A program made the translations under genes and the position numbers. Of a DNA stretch of 64,000 nt, positions 22,441 through 33,032 are shown in pieces. This DNA comes from Deroplatys truncata (taxonomy: Eukaryota > Arthropoda > Insecta > Mantodea > Mantidae). The notes under the pieces are model-generated. The model made no database searches. It saw nothing but the letters and a program-made list of their open reading frames with translations, and was not told the DNA's origin. The stretch covers positions 53,876,067-53,940,066 of the forward strand of contig CM060983.1 of the NCBI GenBank assembly GCA_030765065.1, read 5' to 3'. Within the stretch, counting starts at the first letter, position 1. The number at the start of each line of letters is the position of its first letter.

Positions 22441-22759
22441 GCTAGTGTTAGTGCTTTAACTTTTTATGTATGTTTTTACTTATTTTAGTGTGTTGTTTTT
22501 ATTTACTCTCTTAACTGTTCTTTGGTTATCATAATAGGGCATAATAATGCATCGGAATACGATTTACCGTTGTTCTGTGAGTTGTTTATACAGAGCGGTC
22601 ACTATAGCCACAGATTGCGTGTATGCATTGCTCTGCCTGCACTGCAGTTACTCAGTATTTTTCCGCTGCACACTAGTGGTGAATTACCCGCTAAAGCCTA
22701 CGTTTATCAGCTGTGTTGTACTCGTACTGCGCCAGTTGCTACCTTCTGTCCCTGCTGTA
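22441..22759. other. Unannotated DNA upstream of the DUF4817-like fragment
   Basis: No motif was recognised. It may be the untranslated leader of the transposon remnant that follows. Confidence 0.35.
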
Positions 22760-22829
22760 AGCACTAGGGTTTGTGCATTGTGTATATCAAAGGTGCAAGA
22801 TTATTCAAGACATCTGCGTTGTGATTTGC

Positions 22830-23463
22830 TTAAGAGTGTCAGCCTTGAAAGACAAATTTTTATTTATAGTACGTACATTCATTCATTCATTCATTCACTG
22901 TTTATCCTCACCTTATGTAGGACTTACACCCCCCAGGACTTACAGGCGGGTGCCTGGGGTCAGAGGCCCGTCGGGGAGCAGACACACTCATAGAGCAGAC
23001 AGAATGTCCAGGATGGGTGATCAGCTCGATGCCTGGAATGGGATGAAGGAAGTAGATGAAACGAGATGACGGTGAAATGGATGAAAGGAAAGATGGAGCA
23101 GTTGGTGGAATGAATGGCGGGGGAAACTGGAGAACCCGGAGAAAACCCGCCCAGACGCCGCTTCGTCCACCACAAGCCCCACATGCCGGTCCCTAGGATT
23201 GAACCCGGGCCGCCTCGGTGGGAGGCGAGCGGTCTAACCACTCGGCCACGGCGCCGCCCATAGTACGTACATAGAAACCGAATCGCGTAGACGGTTTCAG
23301 GAGAAATTTCTGGTATTCCAATTCCAGATAGAGAAACTGTTTTACGTCTCGTTAATAAGGTTAGGGTAACGGAATCACTACACACTAAACCTATGAAGCG
23401 AAAACGAAATGTTTTAACAGAGGAACAAATTGACAAAATTGGTGCATCATTCGAACCCTAAAA
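22830..23463 (+). pseudogene. DUF4817-like HTH domain of a mariner-type element, split by a SINE
   Basis: Before the SINE the plus strand reads SLERQIFIYSTYI. After it, the reading continues ETESRRRFQEKF and, with a one-base frameshift, SGIPIPDRETVLRLVNKVRV, then a linker, then RNVLTEEQIDKI. Order and spacing match the N-terminal helix-turn-helix domain of many insect IS630/mariner-like transposases: '..R.FIv..Y..t.S...RRFqekFpgipvPdreTv.rLvnK.r.tgS'. No catalytic DDE part follows; a stop comes soon after. The domain would bind the transposon ends. The frameshift and the SINE make it a pseudogene. Confidence 0.8.
22879..23259 (-). mobile_element. SINE, type C3, with 13-bp TSD and (GAAT)n tail
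   Basis: On the minus strand the head reads GGCGCCGTGGCCGAGTGGTT (A box, tRNA-Leu/Ser-like) and GGTTCAATCC (B box). The element ends in a (GAAT)n tail, seen as ATTC repeats at 22876-22896. ATAGTACGTACAT is present at both edges (22866-22878 and 23260-23272), an exact 13-bp duplication. It inserted within the coding remnant of a DUF4817-like domain. It is unrelated in its body to the C1 and C2 SINEs. Confidence 0.92.
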
Positions 23464-24530
23464 ACATGCCAGGAATGTCTCAATGGGCACCACTTTCAAC
23501 GCAACTTATAACAATGTTAGTACGCATTATAGCGCACGTTACTGCCATGCACTATGTTTAGATTTAGAGATTTAGAAAAGAAAACTCTTAGTGTAATAGT
23601 GCGCGGAGCACGCATACGGCGATCCGCGGACCCACAATATACGAACGCTTGGTATTTAAGCAACTATGTTTGAATGTGCTTTTTTCGCGCCATCGTGTTT
23701 TCTTGTAGTGGTATTTGTTTCTCATTTAGTTCTGTTTTTTGTAGTTATTTATTTATTTATATATATATTAATCTTGCTTGTTATTCTGTGCATTATTATA
23801 ACACGTAAGGTCTAAGAATCCGTGTAATTGATAGGCAATCTTGTATGTATACTATTGTTTAAATAAATGCACTCATTCATACAGCGTTATTGTCGGTTAC
23901 GCCCCTAGTCTCTTTAACATTTTAGATAGGATTAACAACGTATGGCTTAACCCCAAATTCGATTTCAGAGATAAAGGATGCAAATGTCGGTTGTTTCAGA
24001 ATTTAATATATGTTTTTCTCTTGCTGTGAATTAATTGGTGGCACGTAATATCGGTTTGTATACCCTTAGATAGCTGTTGCTATGGACAAGGTGATTCATG
24101 GTAACACTGGGACGGTCATAGCAGAATGAAATGTTAACTGAAAGGAAGGCGTTTCCAGCCTTATTGTACCACGTTTGGCATTGAATTATTTGTCCTTTTG
24201 TGCGAAACAAAGAACTTCCTTGAGGTCCTGCTACTGCTGTTTCCCACGGGACAGAGAGAGTAGCCTTGTGGCACTCATTTCTGTCGGGGACTAATGGAGC
24301 TGATCGAAGAAGAAGCGTGCACTGTAACACTTAAACAACTCCAACTATCGATTTCTTACAATCAGCAGCTGTGTTTCAGTCCTTTTCTTGATCGGAATCT
24401 ATAGGGTCATGCTGTGAATGTTTGCAGCAGTTGCGGAACTAAATATTCTTGCAGAATTAAACGGTTGAAAATACATCTTCTAATGTGTTACATTCTCATG
24501 ACTGTATCTAACCAGCCTTTTAATTTTATA
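23464..24530. other. Unannotated DNA
   Basis: There is no gene and no repeat shared with the window. A minus-strand frame at 24031-24330 has no recognisable motif. Confidence 0.45.
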
Positions 24531-24537
24531 TACAGAA

Positions 24538-25345
24538 TGATTCTAAAATACATTTACAAAGCTTTGGGACGGGTTCCATACACCAAAAGAAGAAAACTAG
24601 TTCATATAAACATGTGTCCCAAATTCCTTCTTTTTCGATTTATTAAAGCTTAAACCGTTATTAATGAAAAAAACATTTTAAATTGACACAATAATCTGGT
24701 TTTACATTGACATTGTCAGCTTGCTAGGAAGTGCTCAACATATAAATGCATATCAAATGCTCGAAATGTCATCTTCTTGCATCTAGATACGCATGCACTC
24801 GACGAATCATGGACTGTCGCAGCCTATCAAATACTCCCTGAAATATTTCTTCATCCGGGTTGTCTAATGCATAAACATTGGTTAAGGTGCCCCCAGGGAA
24901 AAAAATCCAAAGGATTGAGACCGGGGGAAGGTGCAGGCCATGGAACTGGTCCTCCTGTATCTATCCATCTGACATGGTAGATACCAGCTAGTGCATCTCG
25001 AACAATGCGACTAAAATGTGACTAAAAGGTTTTCTTTGGCGTGTCATGGAAGCCTGCGATACCATTCAACGTCGTCAGGAAGTATTTGGCAGGGTGCGAC
25101 AGTCCATGATTCGATGAGTATTCCAAGCATTTGATATGAGTTTATATGTTGAGCAATTCCCAACCAGCTGACAATGTCAATGTCAAAAACAGATTAATGT
25201 CACTTCAAAATGTACTTTCATTAATAAAGTATGAACTTTAATAAATCGAAAAAGAAGGAATTTGGGGCATATGCTTATGTAAACTATTTTTCTTGTTTCG
25301 GTGTAAGGAACCCGTCCCCAAACTTGTAAATGTATTTTAGAATCA
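24538..25345. pseudogene. Mariner/IS630-type transposon remnant, inverted duplication of its 3' end
   Basis: The ends are inverted copies: TGATTCTAAAATACATTTAC at 24538 and its complement ending at 25345. The left half on the minus strand encodes a transposase C-terminus with APSPGLNPLDFFPWGHLN (the third catalytic site region, normally 'sPDlnPlDFFlWG.lK') and, in another frame, RLRQSMIRRV and FRAFDMHLYVEHFLAS. The right half on the plus strand encodes the same end again (RVRQSMIRRVFQAFDMSLYV). The element therefore consists of two 3' halves head to head, and no copy keeps the N-terminus or the first two catalytic residues. Confidence 0.8.
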
Positions 25346-25369
25346 GCTTCTACAAACTGTTTTTGTGAT

Positions 25370-25935
25370 CAGATATTGCATTCCACTCAAAAATTTAATA
25401 TCGAGTTTTCACCTGAAATACAAGTTTTGAGGCTTCTTGAATAAAAAAAAAAGCATTTTAGTAAAAGGTCCCTGTGTATGTCTGTGAACTGCATAACTCA
25501 AAAACGAAAAGTGAGATTAAGTACCAAACTTGGTATTTAAGTATCATCCCTATCCCCATCCCCAAACAACCCTTTGATGGAACGTTTTTTAAGTGTTTTG
25601 ATTCTCTGAAAAATGCTCTAATGATTTTGATTAAAATATCTACACTCCTATGAAATATATTTACATGTGAAACAAACTGTATATCCTGTATTCTCCGGGA
25701 ATAGCCTTTGAAGTCCTTTTCATTCAAAATGAATTTTATATAATATTGTACAACTGGTGAAAGTTGACAGAGAAAATGTGCTATACAACAAATTTAGATC
25801 TCTTTAAAAACACAATTTATTTTAATTAAATTCTTTGTGGCATTAGCCGTTTCCGAGATATCCGTTATTAACGGTTCGATTTGTTCAGTACTTAGGGTGT
25901 AGAGAACGTCGTGTGAATGTAACACATCAGAGCTT
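25370..25935 (+). repeat. Family A2, forward copy
   Basis: It runs from ATATTGCATTCCACTCAAAA to GTGTGAATGTAACACATCAG. It forms the left half of a palindrome with the next entry. Confidence 0.75.
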
Positions 25936-26642
25936 TTACTATCTACTTCATATTAATCGAGATAAATAATTTTCATCACACATTTCGTTGTAAGTATAAA
26001 GCTGATAGAGAAGCCCGAAACAGTGGTTAAGATATTTAAAAGCGGCTCGCTATATGCTAGCCTTAAAATTTCATAGTCTTTCCATGACACCGCGAGAAAC
26101 AACTGAATAGCGACAGCACTTTAAAAGAATGACAGTAGGGAACAATTGAAACAAAAAAAATGGCTAATGGCACAACTAGTTATTTGAAATAAAATGTACG
26201 TTTTAAACAGGTGTGCATTTTATTTAGGTACATTTTTGTCTATCTCTTGTGGTTTACGTGTTATAAAAATTTATACAAAATTCTTTCCGAATGAAGAGGA
26301 CTTCACAGGCTGTTCCTAGAAAATTCAGGATAGGTATATATTTTATTTGTCATGTAAATATCGTATGCATATGTAGCTTTAATCAAAATCGTTGGAGTAA
26401 TTCTTGAGAAGATCGAAAATTTTGAAAAGTCTTCCATGTAAAGGGAAATTTGAGTTGTGGGGATTTTCTTGAAAATCTTCTTGTCGCATCTTTAGAAGAT
26501 GCCGAACTTAAATAAGTTCGATATTTCTTGTGGGGCGGGGGGCTTCAGTGGACCCTCAAAAACTTTAGGCATTCCTGGTAAAACATCGATACTGAATTGT
26601 TGGACTTCCTCTATCTAGAAACCGGCAGAGAAAGCGAAAATA
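25936..26642 (-). repeat. Family A2, reverse copy
   Basis: It is the reverse counterpart of the preceding copy, running to a 'CCGGCAGAGAAAGCG' hairpin-end relic. The two copies meet at their right ends. Confidence 0.75.
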
Positions 26643-27125
26643 TGATGTTTGTATGACAGTTTTATGGATGTAATCTGTCGATACAAGTTTTAATGAGTTC
26701 ATTGATTCCGACAGCAAAAATTTCCCTCCGCAATGGCACTTAACCGCGATGATATTGCATTCATTTGGCGAGTAATTCAGCTGGATACAAGAGGGGAGGA
26801 GTGGACGCCAGCCTGCATCCTGAAATAAACTTGTCTAAGTACGACGCCATCAGCTACCACTCCAGAGATAATATCGACCTTTAATTGTGTTGCAGCTGCG
26901 GGCCAGATGCGTACTTCAAAGCAACTTCTACACCAACAGGAAATATTGTTGACATTTTGTATCATGTCCAATACTGACAACCTGTTTCACGCTTTTTATC
27001 ACCTCTTCCGTGGCAACCGAGTGCTGAGGCCGTGTTAGGATTTCTACGTCACAATTACGACTGTAGTAAGCACATTCTAGAGTCAGGAATACAGGAGAGA
27101 ATCTTAAAACTCTGAGCTGCTGCAT
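26643..27125. other. Unannotated DNA
   Basis: Two overlapping minus-strand frames (26777-26980, 26928-27125; 65-67 residues) are the only coding signal, without known motifs. It is not a repeat seen elsewhere in the window. Confidence 0.4.
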
Positions 27126-27320
27126 TTACACGACTTTTTCTGCTATTTCTACAAACTATTCTTACAAAAGCTTATTTTTCGGTCTGCTTGTTGATCAAGA
27201 TAAACCTTCATTACACATTCTTGTAGATGTAAGAAGAATGCTGAAGAGATAGATTTTTAAAAAGCGGATCGTTATGTGATGACCTTCATATTGTATATTC
27301 CATGCACAACCCGAGAAAAA
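27126..27320 (-). repeat. Family A2, reverse fragment
   Basis: Only the right-end portion is left: TACAAACTATTCTTACAAAA, then an ATTCTTGTAGATGTAAG segment. Confidence 0.6.
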
Positions 27321-27345
27321 TGTGATGTTTTAGGTAGAATTATTG

Positions 27346-27775
27346 TGACTTTCACCACTGGGAGGAGCGATGAAGTGAAGGAACCACAGAGGCAGACAGG
27401 ACACAGAGACACGCGGAAATCCATAAGAGTTCCCGACTCAAAGACCGTCCCACTGCCTATAAAGGGCAATGCACGACACATCAACGAAGAAGCCCTTCTC
27501 TAGTGTTCACGGAGTGTATTCTTTCCTTTGAGCAAGCATCTGTCCGGCACCGCCATACGCCACGAAACCTAGAAGTACACCTGAAAGATGAGAAGGGAAC
27601 GGAAGGAAAGGGAAATACTGGAAAGGAAATCGTGGTATTTGAGATTCTACACCAGCGTTCGCCTACCAACCAGGGAAACCCATGAAAACCCCAATGTCAG
27701 AATGGATGATGACGGGAACTGAAACCAGGATCTTCCGAATGCGAACCTCGCGCCCTACCCATGCAATGCTAATGC
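27346..27775 (-). mobile_element. SINE, type C1, reverse, 3'-truncated
   Basis: On the minus strand the order is tRNA-like head (CGCGAGGTTCGCATTCGG, B box relative CCTGGTTTCAGTTCCC), GGTTTTCATGGGTTTCCC, and the C1 body through TTGCTCAAAGGAAAGAA. The usual 3' end with a 'GGATCTATGTAG' segment is missing. Confidence 0.75.
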
Positions 27776-27868
27776 TCAACTTTACAAAAGAAACTAGACA
27801 TTTACAATGAAGGAATTTAAAAGTAAAAACACTGATGTCGTTTCTATACGCTATAATCAGATTTAAGA

Positions 27869-28434
27869 ACCGAGCAAGGTGGCGTCGCGGTAACGTGTGT
27901 GACCTGCATTCGGCAGGTCCTGGGTTCAATTCCCAGCGACCATTCACTTTGACCATGGGTTTTTCGGTGGTTTTCCGGGATCGATAGGCGAATGTTGGGC
28001 TTGTTCGTCCTCTACCACGACCTTCCTGTCCCACATAACCTCCTTCATCATCTGTTTCAGGGTTAAAGAAAGGACCAGGCGACGGTGTTCCGAGCTTTGT
28101 GGCGGGGGGCGGAGATGCTCGTATGTAGGTTTCTTCCTGACCTCGATCGAACTGCTCAGCTAGGTTCCGCCTCCGTGTGCTCTTAGAGCGGACTCCCCTT
28201 TGGGGATCCCGGGGTCAGGCTTGTAGGTGGGCTTGAGTGGCTCGGTTGCATTCAGGCTGGAAACATAGACACCCCGTTCATGCTTGTGCACATCGTCTCC
28301 CGGATACGGTCGCCCTCTCTCAGTTCTTCCCAGGGATCACGTTCGGAGCAAAATGGACTGTTGCGGACCACTTGAAATGCTCTGCCCGGTTCCGGGGTCC
28401 CCTCCGTAATCTGCACCTTTACCATTCTTTTTAC
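27869..28434 (+). mobile_element. SINE, type C2
   Basis: The head has an A box (GGTGGCGTCGCGGTAACG) and a near-perfect B box (GGGTTCAATTCCC). The C2 body is shared with 18758 and 42856. TTTAAGA flanks it at 27862-27868 and 28435-28441, a probable short target duplication. Confidence 0.8.
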
Positions 28435-28762
28435 TTTAAGATGTCGCTTCAAAAAATTCTATTAATTTACTGGTCTAAGCTCTCATAAGTCTGTGCATGC
28501 TCAGTGAGTGTAGTTACTGAGTACCTTTTTTTTTAAATATAGAGTCAGCTCTTCTCATGGAAAGCCGGAGAACCGTGTTCAAATCCCAGCTATAGCAGCT
28601 AACTGTATATTAAAAAAAACATGCCCAAACCAGATTAGGGCTTTAAAGAGTATAATTAATTTCATTAGTTGTTATAAATCATAATTAATTATATAATAAT
28701 AAAATATTCTACTGAGTACCTGTTTATTTACTGTCCTCGTTATTTTGAAACTGTTATAATAA
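28435..28762. other. Unannotated DNA with a possible tRNA-like B box
   Basis: GTTCAAATCCC at about 28580 looks like a B box but no A box or SINE body could be assigned. Confidence 0.3.
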
Positions 28763-29211
28763 GCCCCCGTAGGGGGTTCCGACCCGTTCAGCTGCCATGG
28801 TGTGAGCGCTGAGGATCCTAGCACCTGTGGCACATCTGAGGTTACTTGAAGTACGTCGAGCCGGACATCTGAGTCCCTCCCGGATTTGTTGAGATTGGGA
28901 TGGACTCGGCGGAGCAGAGTTCCCGATACCCGTGGGAGATTAGGTTGGGTACGGAGTTGAGACGCCTTAATATCCTCCGGCACCCACCTGGAGAGCTGGT
29001 AGACGGTGGCTAGACGTTGTCCTCACAGAGGATTTTCGGTAAACTTCCCCTCAGAGGTTGCTGCGCGCGAATGGCGTATCCACTTTCGTCCCTGTGAAAG
29101 CAGGGGGTGGGCTATAAAATAGGTGCCATCCTAATGGAAAGGCCCACGGAGGTTCGCTTGCCTGGGTTCAGGGCGGAACTGTCTTCCCGGACCTTGCTCG
29201 TTGGATTTTAT
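28763..29211. repeat. GC-rich island, candidate inserted element
   Basis: About 450 bp of GC-rich DNA sits in AT-rich surroundings. It starts GCCCCCGTAGGGGGTTCC (a small hairpin). GTTATAATAA (28753-28762) and GTTGTAATAA (29212-29221) flank it, a possible 10-bp target duplication with one difference. No frame gives a known protein. It resembles a SINE or a truncated LINE 5' region in composition, but I cannot name the family. Confidence 0.45.
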
Positions 29212-29221
29212 GTTGTAATAA

Positions 29222-30010
29222 CGCAAGCTATAGGTACAAAGTCACCGTTATCGTACATGGAGTGATATGTAACTTATGCTGCAAACTTTACACGTGACAC
29301 TGGTTTTTCCTTCAACCACTCACCCTGTGGTTAATTAGGAACATCAGCGCCATAGATGAACGGTTTCTTGGCTTAGAAGCTCAGAGTTTTCCAGGAACAT
29401 AATTAGAAGATGGTACGGTTAATGCACTTTTAACGCGCGGCGCTACCATCTCGTTTTATAACGCCCATACACGACGGAAGATAACGGCTAACTTAGCTGT
29501 ACTTTTGTGCAAAGGAAATGAGAATAAATTTACTCGCACTTGTGCACTACTAGAATTTTCATCAGTACTGTTATTGCGCTTAATTCCCGCGCACATTCAA
29601 TTCCATTAAAGCAACATAGCTACAGTACGTGTTGAATAGCATATAGGAAGTTATAGCACCCCAGCTAATTACTGGGGCTAATTGCTAAACCGTTGCTGGC
29701 CAACCAACAAGTTTCCTGATAACATTTTCTGCATCCTGCGAAAGCGAATTTGTGCCAGAGTATTCAATCCAGGGTGTTAAACAGGTTATTTCCTCTGGAA
29801 GGGAATAGGCAGTTCACCTTGATGACACAGTGCGGTAAACAAAACGATTCTCTGCGATGACCTGGAGTGGTTGTGATTGCTAGTGATGATTATAGTTACG
29901 ATGATTGTGTGGCTGGTCAATGTCAAAATTATTTGGAAAGTTAAGAAACTATAATTGGTAGTGAGGATCGCAAGCTTTCTAAGGAATGCACCTACTAAGA
30001 GCAGAACCGT
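29222..30010. other. Unannotated DNA
   Basis: No gene or repeat recognised. Confidence 0.45.
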
Positions 30011-30014
30011 CATT

Positions 30015-30240
30015 TAATCCTCCGTGATGTAGTGGTTACCATGCTAGCCTCTAGTTATCGAGGTCGCGGGCTCAAACACGGCGGAGGGCGATGGATTTCT
30101 TCGGGCGTAAAAATCCTTAGCATGGCTTCCTTCGGAAGGGAAGTATAGCCGGTGGCCCCGTTTCGTAGATTTACGGCACGTAAAAGAACCTCAATTTCCC
30201 GTCATTTAAGGACACTAGGAAGAGATTGCACTTCTGCCCT
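30015..30240 (+). mobile_element. SINE, type C4 (tRNA-Val/Asp-like head)
   Basis: The head can fold as a cloverleaf. TCCTCCG pairs with CGGCGGAGG at the acceptor end, the A box is GATGTAGTGGTTACCATGC, and the B box is GGGCTCAAACACGG. It then continues GGGCGTAAAAATCC and ATTTACGGCACGTAAAAGAA, shared with 46047-46275 and 49457-49925 (both reverse). The long body of the copy at 49457 is absent. Confidence 0.8.
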
Positions 30241-30473
30241 ACCCAAGTTATGTGCACAATTTAATTTCAGTTTTTGTTGCCAAAATTTGCTTGATTAAAA
30301 TGAAATTTGGGAGTTATAGAGAACAAGTGTATATGCATTTAATAAATGTGTAATGTTTAGGATAAATTGGAAAGCTTTAATGGAAAGGTGGCATAAGGCA
30401 GATCATGTTTTCTAAAAAAAAAAAAAGCTTTTACCTCATACTTCTGGTGCACGTTTCTCCCAAAGTAACCATT

Positions 30474-31343
30474 TTTTAATTTCTCTACTACGTATATATA
30501 AGTAGGGGAAGTATTACATTCCACCCAAAAATTTGATACCGGGATTTCACCGGAAATACATGTTTTGAGGCCTCCTGAATCCAAAAAAGGTATTTTTGGA
30601 AACATGTCCGTATGTGTGTCTGTGTGTGTGTGTGTATGTGTCTGTCTGTGAACAGCATAACTCAGAAACGAACAGTCGGATAAACACCAAACTTGGTATT
30701 TAGGTACAGTATCTTCCAGAGATGCGACACAAAGGTTTTCAAGAAAATCCTCCCACCCCAGATTACTCTTTACATGGAACATTTTTTTAAAATTTTAATT
30801 TTCTCAAAAATGGCTCTAACGATTTTGATTAAAATATCATATGTTTAAGATACTTTCATGACAAATAAAATGTATATCTTGAATTTTCTGGGAATGTCTC
30901 CAAAAGTATTCTTCATTGTGAACGAAGAAACCATAAGAGATAGACAAAATTTCACTACACAAAAAAGTAGATCGCGTTAAAATACACAATTTATTTCGTA
31001 TACATTGTTTTTTGTTGAGTGAACCCTTTATTAAAATATTGCTTGTTATTCCCTTAAATTTTCCAATACTTATACTTTTTCTCAAATGGCAATTTGCTAT
31101 TCATTTTTTTTTGTCCTGGTATTGCAAAGAGAATGGAATACTCCACATAGCAACCAGCCCTTTAAAATATTTGACTATCGCTTAAAACCTACCAATCCCC
31201 CCTTACATCTACAAGAAAATTAGCAATAAGATTAACATTTCGATATCTCGATTAACATGAAGCATATGGAGAATAAGGTTTATAAAAATAGTTTGTGCAA
31301 GAGTAGAGAAAGTCATGTGAGTGTAACACATCAGATTTTTTTT
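30474..31343 (+). repeat. Family A, full-length forward copy
   Basis: A reference copy of about 865 bp. It starts TTTTTAATTTCTCTACTACG, has the GT tract at 30604-30650, and ends GAGTAGAGAAAGTCATGTGA followed by GTGTAACACATCAGA and a T-run. A minus-strand open frame (30357-30782) covers the GT half; it is the best-kept example of a frame that recurs in other copies. Confidence 0.9.
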
Positions 31344-32520
31344 CTGTGGTACTTAGCATATAATCTGAGATCTGGAGCTAAATTAAATGTAGATACCATA
31401 AAATTGAAAAGAGAAGGAAAATGTTGCAATTCTAATGACATAAATGGCCTACCTTTTTACATATTTTTTATATCCACATTATTTTTTTAAAAAAGCTAGT
31501 TTACTAGTTTAGTTAGGTAACTGTACATGTACAGTAAAAATTTAATGACAAAATTTTTAATAGCTTTTGAGAAAAGTGCACCTGAAATGTTAAAAAATGA
31601 AGTTACGGGAAATTGAGATGAAAGTTGGAAGTGTAGTCTTTTTTTCTATGAAGTGATACCGAATTCACAGAAAAACATGGTAGATACAGTATCACTTTTA
31701 AAAACATGTTGAAAATGTAAGTATTTTGCCTGAAATTAAATATATAATTCTAAATCTATTAGTTGGGATTTCCTCTCCGAGTAACAGAAACACAGGAGAA
31801 AACTAAAAATGTAATTTTTTTTGCAATTTTCCCCGTTTAGTCTCTGCTTAACCTCTGGCGTGTACAGAACTGAGGGCCAATGCCTCAGAACGGATACAAA
31901 AGTTCCGCACTATGACGTTAGCGGCACACCCTTTTAGGAAATGTCCTAACTAGCATGATCGCATATAAAAACCTGTCGAAATTGACCTCGTTCTTTTTTT
32001 TGGAAAAACTCTCTAGTAGACCCTCCCTTGAAGCGTACTTTTGTGATTCTCTTTGACTCCTTTCGCTTTGCTTCGGCAAGCACAAACGACCAGATTAGAA
32101 GCGAGTCTGAACGGCCACATTCCCCCACGGTAGGAGTACAACTAATGGGTTCATTATAGTCACAGGAGATATACGAATTTATAACGAATATCAAAACTAG
32201 CGTTTGTGTAAAGAAATAAACTGGAACATGTTGAAACACATGGAATATTTTGTAGCATAGGAAAGGAGCTATAAGAGTCCTTTTAGGAAAAAAAAAACTG
32301 CCTTGGACAGGGAATAGTATATTGCAATATAAGGGTGTTAGGTGGTATATAGCAAAATCCAGAAAAAGTTTGAAAATACGGGACTTCGTGTGATATTTTC
32401 CGTTTCGAATTTCTGTTACGCAATTAACACGTGAATATTGCATTCTATTTTGGGGCGATCTATGATAATTATGTTAATTGTAATGCCATCTATTTAGTTG
32501 CTCATTAACAGCTGTTTGAA
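31344..32520. other. Unannotated AT-rich DNA
   Basis: It contains the longest non-repeat open frame of the window (31946-32443, minus, 165 residues). It includes runs of hydrophobic residues and low-complexity Phe/Lys tracts but no known domain, and it is not convincingly a gene. Confidence 0.45.
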
Positions 32521-32524
32521 GTAT

Positions 32525-32682
32525 CAAACCGAGCGGAATGAGGCAGGGCTAACGTCTGTAGCCCGCATGCGGGAAGTTCCGGGTTCAAATCGTGGTTTCC
32601 CTCGGTCGCCAAGAAAAACGCTGGATTGGATGTTTAATACCACGACCCATAGTTCCACCTTAAGTCTAAAACAATAGTAAAC
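32525..32682 (+). mobile_element. SINE, type C5
   Basis: A short tRNA-derived SINE. The A box region is CCGAGCGGAATGAGGCAGGG, the B box is CGGGTTCAAATCG, and the body ends with TTCCACCTTAAGTC followed by TAAAACAATAGTAAA. The same 3' end occurs reversed at 59326. Confidence 0.7.
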
Positions 32683-32689
32683 ATGAAAG

Positions 32690-33032
32690 GAGATGATGAT
32701 AGTAAATGCTCTGTTATCTATACACAGATAATGAAGATAGGTAGCCTTGACGGCACCCTAGTGTCATCTAACCTGCAGGTGTAGATGCAGAGGTATATTT
32801 GTTGACACTAAGGCTTATGTAAACACATATCGAAGCTGCCATCTGTCCATTACGTATACAAATAGAGGTACAGTTGGTATGCACTAGGATCTCTGTGTAC
32901 ATGTGATGAAGCAACACGGTATGGTACAGGGATGAGACCTAGATGGCTAACTGTCCGCCACATATCGAGTCACATGGCATTTACTAACAGATTCGTCGCG
33001 GTATGTCCACGTAGATAAAGCGACGTAAAATA
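32690..33032. other. Unannotated DNA
   Basis: No gene or repeat recognised. Confidence 0.4.

Noticed and set aside
22547-23069. Frames of 148 and 98 residues before and across the SINE
   Set aside because: They read through the SINE junction. Only the short SLERQIFIYSTYI segment fits the transposase domain; the rest is chance.
27663-28034. 123-residue minus-strand frame
   Set aside because: It spans parts of two SINEs in opposite orientation; 'FRGVWR'-like and 'GRWELNPGP'-like pieces come from SINE bodies and B boxes.
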